Positions 1-7,617 of a stretch of DNA of 39,074 nt are shown here, piece by piece (position 1 is the first letter of the stretch; each line of letters begins with the position of its first letter). A program made the translations under genes and the position numbers. The notes under the pieces were generated by a model that saw only the letters and a list, made by a program, of their open reading frames with translations, did not search any database and was not told the DNA's origin. The DNA is taken from positions 1-39,074 of the forward strand of contig NZ_KQ058899.1 in NCBI RefSeq assembly GCF_000982955.1, given 5' to 3'. The stretch comes from Micromonospora sp. HK10 (GTDB lineage: Bacteria > Actinomycetota > Actinomycetes > Mycobacteriales > Micromonosporaceae).

Positions 1-171
1 CCCGCCGGCCGAACTCGCGGCCGTCGGGGGACCGTGCGCCGGCCCGCGCCGGCGCCGCCGTGACCGGCGGCCGCGCGGACCGCGTCCGGTTGGCCGCCGC
101 GCCGGCGGTTCGCCACGATCCGGCAGATCCGAGGCATTGGGTACGCGCCGTCCAGCCGATAGCCTCAGGAG
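1..171. other. left-edge non-coding stretch
   Basis: No frame here carries a credible protein. The only usable signal is a TAGCCT hexamer at 160-165 that could serve as the -10 box for the gene at 172. The rest is GC-rich sequence that may be upstream region or the end of a gene outside the window. Confidence 0.4.
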
Positions 172-732
172 GTGGAATCAGTGCAGCCCCCCGCCGGTTC
201 CCAGGTCTCCCGGGTACCGGCGCAGCGGACCCCGCCCGAGCAACTGGCGCCCCCCGCGCCGGCTCCGGCGCCGGTACGTCCGCGACGGCGGCTGCGGACC
301 GTGCTCGGCATCGTCGCCGGGGTGCTGGCGCTGCTCTGCGGCACGGGCGCGGTGGCGGGCTTCATCCTGTACGACCGCGCGACCGCCCCGGACCGGAGCG
401 CCCCAGACGTCGTGGTGGTCAACTACCTTCAGGCGATGTTGGTTGCTCGGGACGACAACAAGGCTGCGCTCTTTACGTGCGGCAGCTCGATCCCTTCAAT
501 GGATGGCCTCAGGGACCAAATTGCCAGCCGTGAGCGAGAATTATCGGTCTCATTTGCCATCAACATTGAGGATGTCAACGTCGCGAAAATCGACTCGAAG
601 CATGCTGCCGTGACGGCCGTAATTAGGAGGAGCGCGACTCTGGATGGTGTGCAGCAGAGCTTGACGGACAACTGGCGCTTCGAGTTGAGAGAGCAAGACG
701 GTTGGCGTGTCTGCTCGGGGCAGCCATTGTGA
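172..732 (+). CDS. single-pass membrane protein of unknown function with small extracytoplasmic domain
   Basis: I do not recognise the family. A proline/alanine-rich cytoplasmic stretch (residues about 5-40) ends in basic residues. One membrane helix follows (about 41-67), then a domain of about 110 residues that should lie outside the membrane. Its length and the closing WRFELREQDGWRVC pattern recall NTF2-like/DUF4878 domains, which is a weak inference. Two starts are possible. GTG 172 sits six bases after TAGCCT, which suits leaderless transcription. GTG 181 sits eight bases after AGGAGG (167-172). The second half is noticeably richer in A/T at third positions than its neighbours. It converges on the next gene with a three-base gap. 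Confidence 0.8.
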   Translation: MESVQPPAGSQVSRVPAQRTPPEQLAPPAPAPAPVRPRRRLRTVLGIVAGVLALLCGTGAVAGFILYDRATAPDRSAPDVVVVNYLQAMLVARDDNKAALFTCGSSIPSMDGLRDQIASRERELSVSFAINIEDVNVAKIDSKHAAVTAVIRRSATLDGVQQSLTDNWRFELREQDGWRVCSGQPL

Positions 733-735
733 GTT

Positions 736-1320
736 TCACTCCAACCAGAGCAGGTGTACCGGCACCTCCAGCGTGGAGGGGGCCTGGCCGCGCCACGCCC
801 ACCGGTACCACTCCAGCTCCGGTGCGACCCGTACGCAGATGTCCCCGTCGGCGCCCGAGTAGGTCTCCGTCACCGCGCGCAGATCCCGGTGCTCGGTAGC
901 GCCAGTCACGTGCACCACCCGACGGCCGGTCACCGCGTCCGCCTCGAAGACGGGGGTGGGTGGCCGGCGCACGGGCGCGTCCAGCGAGACCAGGCGCACC
1001 TCCGCCGTCGACGGCCGTTCGCCGATAGTTTCCACCCAGACCCGTTCCACCGGCACCAGCGGCGCGAAGACCTCGATCTGCTCGGCCTCGGCGCGGTACC
1101 ACTCGTGCTCGGGGATGATCGGCACGTACGTCCGGCTGCCCTGGACCACCCGCTCGTCGGCGCGCAGGTCGCCGCGCCAGCCGAGGCCGGGCAGGCCGAC
1201 CAGCACCCGCCGGCCGCGCAGGTCGATCCGGCCGGCGGCCGGAACGATCTCCACGGGTCGGGGTGGCCGCGGCGCCCAGTCGGGCTGGTCCGCGAACGGG
1301 TCGGGCAGCGGGTTGCTCAT
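736..1320 (-). CDS. hypothetical protein, last gene of the secretion-like block
   Basis: This is a 194-residue soluble protein with no signal peptide or membrane helix. ATG at 1320 is used because the frame above it is only an extension into the previous gene. Two similar segments, HEWYRAEAEQ and LEWYRWAWRGQ, sit in its first and second halves and suggest an internal duplication of a small beta-rich unit. It lies 13 bases after the M23 peptidase gene on the same strand, so it is probably the distal gene of the T4SS-like operon. I do not recognise a family; function unknown. Confidence 0.75.
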   Translation of the reverse strand: MSNPLPDPFADQPDWAPRPPRPVEIVPAAGRIDLRGRRVLVGLPGLGWRGDLRADERVVQGSRTYVPIIPEHEWYRAEAEQIEVFAPLVPVERVWVETIGERPSTAEVRLVSLDAPVRRPPTPVFEADAVTGRRVVHVTGATEHRDLRAVTETYSGADGDICVRVAPELEWYRWAWRGQAPSTLEVPVHLLWLE

Positions 1321-1333
1321 GCCTGGATCAACC

Positions 1334-2503
1334 TCAGGCGGTGCTGCCCAGTGGCGCGCCGCGTTGGCGCATGAACGGCACCGGGTTGATCGCGCCCCGG
1401 TTGGACCGGTCGCTGTCCACGTGCACCTCGAAGTGCAGGTGCGGGCCGGAGGAGTTGCCGCTGGTCCCGGAGAGGCCGATCTCATCGCCGGCCTGCACCG
1501 ACTGACCGGGCACCACGGCGGGTCGCTGGATCATGTGGCAGTAGCGGGTGATGTAGCCGCCGGCGTGCAGGATGTCCACGAACCAGCCGCAGCCGCCCTT
1601 GCCCGGCCAGCCGTCCCGGTCGCAGTCCCGCCGGCCGGAACGGTCCGGGTCGCACCGCGCCACCAGCACCCGGCCGGCGGTGGCGGCATGGATCGGGGTG
1701 CGCTTCTGTGCGGCCAGGTCGACGCCGTTGTGGCTGGGCCGCTCTCTGGTACGGAAGCCGGAGACGACGCCGCCGGGCAGCGGGGCGGTCCAGCCGGAGG
1801 CGGCGATCCGGGCACCGGCGGCGGCGTCGCAGACCGCCTTGCCGGCGAGCTGCACCGTCCGGGCGGCACCGCCGGCGAGCGCGTCGACCAACCGGCCGGC
1901 CAGGTCCTCGTGCTTCGCATACGCATCCGGAAAGGCGCTGACCTGAACCTTCTGGGCAACGACGGTGAGCGGCCGGTGGTCCCAGTTCGGCACCTTGAGC
2001 AGCTTGTCGTAGAACTTGTCGGCGGCGTACGACGGCGTCATCCGCTGTTGGACGCTGCCCCAACCCGGCCGCTGCTGGAACAGGCCCAGCGAGTCGTGGT
2101 CGGACCCGACGCCCTCGTGCGGCAGCGCGAGCGACGCCGGAATCGTGCTGTTGGCCAGGTTGCGCAGCGCGGATTCCTGCATCGCGGTGGCCAGCGCGAT
2201 GACCCAGCCCCGGGCCGGAATCTTCCGGTCCTGGCCGACCTTGATGATGATCGCCGCGTTGCGGACCTGGCCCTCGCCGTACTCGGTGACGCGGGGCATC
2301 TTGCCGGTGACGTCGACCCGGTGGCCCGGGTCGCAGGCGAGGCCGGCGGTGAGGGCCGGGTCCTCGTCGCCCAGCTCGGTGAGGAGGAACGCCCCGGCGC
2401 CGCCGACGCAGCAGAGCAGGGTGAGCACCAGCGTCAACGCCGTGGCCAGCACGCCGAGCCGCAGTTTGCGACGGCCGGCTGCCACCACCCCCGCGGCGCT
2501 CAC
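1334..2503 (-). CDS. bifunctional lysozyme-like / M23 peptidoglycan hydrolase
   Basis: This 389-residue membrane-anchored cell-wall enzyme has one N-terminal membrane helix (about 15-40). A lysozyme/transglycosylase-like domain (about 90-175) follows, with the candidate catalytic glutamate in AMQESAL and then GLFQQRPGWG. The C-terminal M23 metallopeptidase domain (about 245-380) shows the zinc ligands in HNGVD and in the HLHFEV motif. Such two-domain hydrolases open the wall for DNA or protein transfer machines (compare VirB1/CwlT-type proteins). GTG 2503 overlaps the stop of the upstream gene as GTGA. That overlap and the surrounding VirB4/VirB6-like genes make it a component of the same machine. 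Confidence 0.88.
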   Translation of the reverse strand: MSAAGVVAAGRRKLRLGVLATALTLVLTLLCCVGGAGAFLLTELGDEDPALTAGLACDPGHRVDVTGKMPRVTEYGEGQVRNAAIIIKVGQDRKIPARGWVIALATAMQESALRNLANSTIPASLALPHEGVGSDHDSLGLFQQRPGWGSVQQRMTPSYAADKFYDKLLKVPNWDHRPLTVVAQKVQVSAFPDAYAKHEDLAGRLVDALAGGAARTVQLAGKAVCDAAAGARIAASGWTAPLPGGVVSGFRTRERPSHNGVDLAAQKRTPIHAATAGRVLVARCDPDRSGRRDCDRDGWPGKGGCGWFVDILHAGGYITRYCHMIQRPAVVPGQSVQAGDEIGLSGTSGNSSGPHLHFEVHVDSDRSNRGAINPVPFMRQRGAPLGSTA

Positions 2504-3060
2504 TGGCGCTCCCAGTCGACCGCGTCCACCAGCCAGCGCCCGTCCGGGGCCACCAGTTCCAGCCGGAGCCGGCCGTTGTCGAGCGGGACCAGCGCCTCCA
2601 CGAAGGACTCGGTACGGGGGCGCAGGGTCACCTGGCCGGTCACCCGCCGGGCGGGGACGCTCTCCGGGTCGGCGCCCGTGAGCTTCTCGGTCAGCGCCGG
2701 GGTGGACAGCGGTCGCAGCCGGGCCTGCCACTGCTCCTCGCTGCTGCCCGGGCCGGTCAACCAGGCGGCGGTGAACCGTCCGGCGGCCTGCGCGGGCGCG
2801 ACCTCACCGGGGCTGGTCCGCGGGGAGACCGCCGTGGGCGGGCTGGCCAGCACCCCGTCGTCGCCGGCCTCCGGGTCGACCGTGCTGATCGGCTCGTCCG
2901 GTCGGGTGCTCAGCCCGGCGGCCGGGTCGACCGGACCGGAGACCAGTCGGGCCGCGCCGATCACGCCGAAGACCAGGGCCGCGATCACCAGCGCGACGCC
3001 GAGCCGGGACCGCAGCACCCGGGTGAAGAGGAACTCCAGCGCGCGACGCATCGGCCTCAC
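2500..3060 (-). CDS. bitopic VirB8/TcpC-like protein (NTF2-like domain)
   Basis: This 186-residue protein has one membrane helix near residues 18-40, a proline/serine-rich spacer, and a C-terminal domain (about 90-186) ending in a DGRWLVDAVDW pattern. That architecture and its place between the VirB6-like and hydrolase genes match the bitopic VirB8/TcpC scaffold proteins of type IV secretion and conjugation. The assignment comes from architecture and context, not a diagnostic motif. Both ends overlap neighbours by GTGA, so it is translationally coupled. An in-frame ATG three codons downstream (3051) is an alternative start. Confidence 0.72.
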   Translation of the reverse strand: MRPMRRALEFLFTRVLRSRLGVALVIAALVFGVIGAARLVSGPVDPAAGLSTRPDEPISTVDPEAGDDGVLASPPTAVSPRTSPGEVAPAQAAGRFTAAWLTGPGSSEEQWQARLRPLSTPALTEKLTGADPESVPARRVTGQVTLRPRTESFVEALVPLDNGRLRLELVAPDGRWLVDAVDWERQ

Positions 3061-4979
3061 CGCGCCTCAGAGCGCACCCGGGGCGCCCGGTTGGCCGGTG
3101 CCTGCTCGGTCGAGCCCGGCCGGTAGACGGCGAAGGCGGGAGCCTCCTCGGGGACATCGGGCTCCGTCCAGGTGGCCGGCGCGCGGCGGGGGCGGGGTGC
3201 CGGGCCGCGCGCTCCGTCATTCCGCTCGGGAGCGGGCGTCTCGTCGACGCGCTCGCGTCCGTCCGGCCGCTGGCGGTCGGCGCCCCGGGTGTGTGCCGGG
3301 TCCTCGTGCCGGGCCTCCGGCCGCAGGCGGCTCTGGTCGGCCGTCACCCCGCGGCGCCGGCCGAGCGCCGGCTCGGCGGTGCCGCCCGGCTCGGCCACGT
3401 CCAGCCGCGCGGCAACCCGGATGTCCCGGAAGAAGCGGCGGTGCCACGAGCCGGCCGAGCTGACCGCCTCGCTGCTGTCCTTGCCACCGAGTTGGGTGAT
3501 CCGCCGGTACGGGCGCAGCAGCAGCCAGCCCACCACGCCGCAGAGCCAGACCAGGACCACCTGGAGCCAGCCGGGCAGGGTGGGCGTGTTCATGATCAGG
3601 TCGACCGCGAAGAGGTAGATGGCGGCGCCGGTGCCGAAGATGGCGATGTTGAACACGGCGGCCACCACCGCGTTGGCCAGCCGACGCAGGCCGGCACTGG
3701 CCGGGCGCATCAGGCCGACCGTGCCCAGGATCGGCGCGGCGATCACCGCCCACCGGAAGATCAGGAAGCCGAGCAGCACCAGCAGCGAGGCGGTCAGGTC
3801 GAACATGGCGAAGAGCAGCGAGGCGAGCACCGCGATGAAGCCGGCACCGACCCGGTCCATGTCGCGGGTCCCCTGGAGGTACTCATACGCCTCCGGGTCC
3901 TCAGCTCTGATCTGCTCGGCAACCTTCATCCACTGCTGCTGCTTCGCCTTGATAACTGCCTCACGGGTACCCGGATTGGTCCGGATGGACTGGGTCTCTC
4001 CCCAGGTCAGCGACTTGGCGTCGTAGAGCGCCGGCCCGTATTTCTGGGCCGTCTCGCTGTCAGCCGAGCCGAGCATGCCTCTCAACCAGTTCCGGTAGAG
4101 CATCGTTTCGGTGGCGGTATCGCTGGCTCGTACCGCAGGCGGACGCAGGTCCTTGCAGCGGTCCGGATTAGGATCGATGCACCGCCCGGGGTCGGGATCT
4201 CGCTTCTGGGGTCCGACCGCGTCGTGGACGATCGAGAGCGAGGTGATCAGGCTGTTGTCGGCGATGTTGGCCGACTTGACCGGCCAGGCGGCCAACGCGG
4301 TGACCGCCACCATCACCAGCAGTGCCCAGCCGGCCGTGGTCATCGCGTTGCTCATGTCGGACTGGCGTGAGCGCCAGAGCAGGTAGAGCCCCACCACGCA
4401 GAGCGTGATGATCCCGAAGACGCTGAACACCTTCTGATAGACGGCCTTGGTGGCCTGCTCCACCAGCGGATCCGCCCAGCCCCACATCGAGCGCGGATCC
4501 CAGGCCCGCTCGCGCAGCGCGTTCGACGCCCCGATGACCGCGGTGGCGAACATGAACTCGCCGTTGGCCACGGTCGTGGTGAATTTGTAGTCAGGGTGGA
4601 GAACCGTTGCCGCGCAGCCACCGTCGACGTCATAGGTCGTGTAGTTGTAGCCCGCGTAGCCGTAAAGGCTGTAACGCCCAGTCACTCCGCCCTCGGACCC
4701 CGCTGGTCGGCTCGCGAACCAACCGGCAAGGCCGGAGTCGGGTGCTCCAGGCGTCGGCGCCTCCAGGCATTCCGCCCGTGCTGATGACACCTCCTTCAGC
4801 TTGGCGACGCAGGAGCGGAAGTCGGCCTGCCACTGCTTGGTGCTGCACAGCTCGGCCCGGGCCTGGGCGACGGGTGTGGCGGCGTACGCGGGCGTCGACC
4901 CGACCACGGGCCAGGAGATGGTGGCCCCGGCGAGTACGCCGAGCGCGAGGAGGAGCGCCGCGATCCGTGCCCTCGCCAT
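3057..4979 (-). CDS. VirB6/TrbL-like polytopic membrane protein
   Basis: This 640-residue protein has a signal peptide with an AYA-A type cleavage site near residue 34. An extracytoplasmic domain (about 35-180) contains several cysteines. Membrane helices follow at about 183-203, 212-232, two within 376-425, one at 437-462 and one at 470-490. A second extracytoplasmic loop (about 235-370) is Cys/Asp-rich, and the cytoplasmic tail (500-640) is charged and disordered. VirB6/TrbL proteins form the inner-membrane channel of T4SS; this identity is inferred from topology plus its position next to a VirB4-like ATPase. ATG 4979 starts one base beyond the ATPase stop and has GGAGG six bases upstream, inside the ATPase gene. 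Confidence 0.78.
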   Translation of the reverse strand: MARARIAALLLALGVLAGATISWPVVGSTPAYAATPVAQARAELCSTKQWQADFRSCVAKLKEVSSARAECLEAPTPGAPDSGLAGWFASRPAGSEGGVTGRYSLYGYAGYNYTTYDVDGGCAATVLHPDYKFTTTVANGEFMFATAVIGASNALRERAWDPRSMWGWADPLVEQATKAVYQKVFSVFGIITLCVVGLYLLWRSRQSDMSNAMTTAGWALLVMVAVTALAAWPVKSANIADNSLITSLSIVHDAVGPQKRDPDPGRCIDPNPDRCKDLRPPAVRASDTATETMLYRNWLRGMLGSADSETAQKYGPALYDAKSLTWGETQSIRTNPGTREAVIKAKQQQWMKVAEQIRAEDPEAYEYLQGTRDMDRVGAGFIAVLASLLFAMFDLTASLLVLLGFLIFRWAVIAAPILGTVGLMRPASAGLRRLANAVVAAVFNIAIFGTGAAIYLFAVDLIMNTPTLPGWLQVVLVWLCGVVGWLLLRPYRRITQLGGKDSSEAVSSAGSWHRRFFRDIRVAARLDVAEPGGTAEPALGRRRGVTADQSRLRPEARHEDPAHTRGADRQRPDGRERVDETPAPERNDGARGPAPRPRRAPATWTEPDVPEEAPAFAVYRPGSTEQAPANRAPRVRSEAR

Positions 4980-4980
4980 G

Positions 4981-7617
4981 TCACGCCTCCAGGTCAGCCA
5001 GGACGGTCGGCAGCACCCCGGCGGCCTGGGCGACCGCGGCGGGGGTGGTGTCCAGGTGCTCCAGCAGCCCGTCGACGTACGACACGTCGACCCGGACCTT
5101 CTGCACGCGTCCGTCGACGTCGCGCATCACGAACTCGCGGAAGCCCAGCCGGGCGGCCGAGCCCGCGTCGGCCTGGGAGAGCGAGGCCAGGGTGGCCTCG
5201 TAGCCGTCGTCGACCGGCACCCGCAACAGCCGCAGGGCCTCGGAGGCGATCTCGGTGTCCTCGGCGATCCGGCCGACGAAGACGGTGGAGACGAGGTTCT
5301 GCACGTCGAGGCCGAGGATGTCCTTCGGGTTCTGTGAGGCGACGAGCGCGGCCAGGTTCCACTTGCGGGAGTCGCGGGCGAGGCGGACCAGGAACGACCG
5401 CCCGGAGCGCCAGCCCTCCATGAAGTGCGCCTCGTCCAGGCCGACCAGCTTGCGGGACGACATCGAGCCGCCGTAGCAGCGGCGGACCGCGAGCCGGTGC
5501 GCGGTGTGCAGCATCGGCAGGGCGAGGGCTTCCTCCGCCGACCAGTACTCCCGCTCGATCTTCAGGTCGGGCAGCCGCAGCCCGGCCATGGTGATCACGG
5601 TTAGCGCCGCGTCGGCGCCGAGCAGCCCTTCCGGCGGCCGGCCGAAGAAGAGCATGGCCAGCGGCATCTCGGCGGTGTCGAGCAGCAGGTTGGCCAGCTC
5701 CCGGCCGGCGTCGTCATCCAGCCCTTGCAGGCAGGCGACCACGTCGTCCAGGGTGGACATCTCCTCGGCGGGGACCTGGCGTACCGCGTGCCGGAACAGG
5801 GTGGCGGTGGACGCCTCCCGGGCCACCTGCGGGGGCACCAGCATCATGCAGATGTCCTGCACCAGCATGCGCCGCTCGGCCCGGGCGTTGGAGACCGCGA
5901 TCTCGAACTCCCGGTCGCCGGCCGCGCCGCTGCCGAACTCGCTGCGCAGGGGCGTCGGGATCAGCGCGTACGGGGCCAGGGTGCCCTGCTCGGAGCCGGT
6001 CAGGTTGAGCACCCGCGAGTACGGTGCCAGCTCGGGCATGGCGCAGAGCCGGGCCAGCGGGCCGGACGGGTCGAGCAGGGTCACCTGCACGCCGCGCCGG
6101 GCGGCCAGGTAGCCGAGCGCGCCGAGCAGGGTCGACTTGCCGCCGCCGGGCTCGGCCACGAAGACCGCGAGCCCGGAGCGTTCCCGTACCTCCATGGGGA
6201 AGTGCAGGTCGAGGAAGACCGGCCGGCGGCAGGTGCCGGCGGTCCGGCCGATCAGGTCGCCGCGCCGGTCGCCGACCGTGGACGCGGCCTGGGGCAGCGC
6301 GGCGGCGAGCAGGTTGACCGGCATCCGGCGGACGTAGCCGGTGTTGGCGATCGGCTCGCCGGGGATGAACTCCCGGGCCAGCCAGTCCTGGTTCTTCGGA
6401 TGCTGGAGCGAGATGCGCAGCTCGCGGGAGTAGAGCTGGATGAGGCGCCGGGCGCGTTCCAGGCACTCCTCGCGGGTCCGGCCGCCCACCGCGATCCGGT
6501 GCCAGCCGTGTGCCCGCGCCGAGTCGACCGGCAGCCCGGTGGTCATCTCGTCGCCGATCACCAGCGCCCGCTTGGCCAGCCGCTCCAGCTCGGGTGGGGC
6601 ATCGATGCCGTGCTCGGCGTAGTCGAGCTGCTGGGAGCGGATCATCCGGAGCCGGTGCTCCAGATTCCGGAAGGAGTCCCCCGGGCCGAGGATGTCCACC
6701 CGGGTGGAGAGCTCCATCGGCCACGGCAGCCGTTCGTGGAAGTGCAGCCAGGGCTCGTGCCGCTCGGGAATCTCCAGCGGCTCCATCCGGCCCACCGCGA
6801 GGACGGCCACGTGCCGCTCCTCGCCGGTCATCCGGTTGACCAGCTTCACCGTGGAGCCGTAGGGGGTGCGGTAGCGCTCCACCTGCTCGGTGAGGGCGAG
6901 CAGGTCGCCGCGTTCCCACCGCCCGTTGGTGACCGGCGAGAGCGTGCCCGGGGGTGCCATGCAGAGCGCCACCGAGCGGTAGAGCAGCCATTCCAGCTCC
7001 TGCGCGGTGACCCGGCGCCCGCGCATGCCGAACGCGCCGAGGACCTCGTCGAACTGTTCGACCGTGCGCCCCAGCCGGCGGCGCTCGCCGTCGGCGGTGC
7101 CCCGGCCGAAGGTGCGCAGCAGCCGTTCGGCGAGGTTGTCGCCGAGCGACCGGCGGGCGAAGGTGACGCCGAGATAGGTCTGCCCCTCGGCGTGGTTGAC
7201 CGCCATCAGGTGCCGCTGGGCGGCGACCAGGTGGTCGGCCCAGCCGGCGGTGCCGGGCACGTCGGGCAGCGGCGTGGCGGTGTGCGCGTCGATGGTGCGG
7301 GCCCACTCGTCGGCCGGGAACGGCCGGGTGGTGCGGCGCAGGTGCAGCCGGAAGCCGGCCAGGCCGGCGTACTGCTCGGAGATGGCCGAGAGCAGCGCCT
7401 CCCGTTCGGCGTCGGGGCGGAACGCCCAGCGCACCTCGGGCAGCCAGTACCAGGCGGTGACCGTGTTCGGGGTGAAGGTGAGGTGCCCGGCGATCTCGGT
7501 GATCGCCAGTTCGACCGACGGGTCCCGGTCGGAGAACTTGATTTTGGGTGCGCGTACCCGGACCGGTTTGGCCGGCTTGCCGCGCCGCTCGGCGGCGCGC
7601 TGTCTCGGCGGGGTCAT
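4981..7617 (-). CDS. VirB4-like conjugation/secretion ATPase
   Basis: This 878-residue AAA-type ATPase should power the T4SS-like machine at the inner membrane face. Walker A is AEPGGGKST near residue 485 and Walker B is LVGLDEAH near 726. It is followed by ARDSRKWNLAALVASQNP, the arrangement typical of VirB4/TraE ATPases. The N-terminal half (about 25-450) is the VirB4-type non-catalytic region. ATG 7617 overlaps the upstream stop as ATGA but lacks a good ribosome site. The same frame continues open upstream with normal-looking acidic/proline-rich composition to about 7926, and GTG 7641 and GTG 7779 are in-frame alternatives. The true N-terminus is therefore uncertain (see findings). Confidence 0.88.
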   Translation of the reverse strand: MTPPRQRAAERRGKPAKPVRVRAPKIKFSDRDPSVELAITEIAGHLTFTPNTVTAWYWLPEVRWAFRPDAEREALLSAISEQYAGLAGFRLHLRRTTRPFPADEWARTIDAHTATPLPDVPGTAGWADHLVAAQRHLMAVNHAEGQTYLGVTFARRSLGDNLAERLLRTFGRGTADGERRRLGRTVEQFDEVLGAFGMRGRRVTAQELEWLLYRSVALCMAPPGTLSPVTNGRWERGDLLALTEQVERYRTPYGSTVKLVNRMTGEERHVAVLAVGRMEPLEIPERHEPWLHFHERLPWPMELSTRVDILGPGDSFRNLEHRLRMIRSQQLDYAEHGIDAPPELERLAKRALVIGDEMTTGLPVDSARAHGWHRIAVGGRTREECLERARRLIQLYSRELRISLQHPKNQDWLAREFIPGEPIANTGYVRRMPVNLLAAALPQAASTVGDRRGDLIGRTAGTCRRPVFLDLHFPMEVRERSGLAVFVAEPGGGKSTLLGALGYLAARRGVQVTLLDPSGPLARLCAMPELAPYSRVLNLTGSEQGTLAPYALIPTPLRSEFGSGAAGDREFEIAVSNARAERRMLVQDICMMLVPPQVAREASTATLFRHAVRQVPAEEMSTLDDVVACLQGLDDDAGRELANLLLDTAEMPLAMLFFGRPPEGLLGADAALTVITMAGLRLPDLKIEREYWSAEEALALPMLHTAHRLAVRRCYGGSMSSRKLVGLDEAHFMEGWRSGRSFLVRLARDSRKWNLAALVASQNPKDILGLDVQNLVSTVFVGRIAEDTEIASEALRLLRVPVDDGYEATLASLSQADAGSAARLGFREFVMRDVDGRVQKVRVDVSYVDGLLEHLDTTPAAVAQAAGVLPTVLADLEA

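Noticed and set aside
956..3463. 835-codon plus-strand open frame over the secretion-like genes
   Set aside because: It is a shadow of three overlapping minus-strand genes with clear domains, and its composition is Gly/Arg/Pro-heavy.
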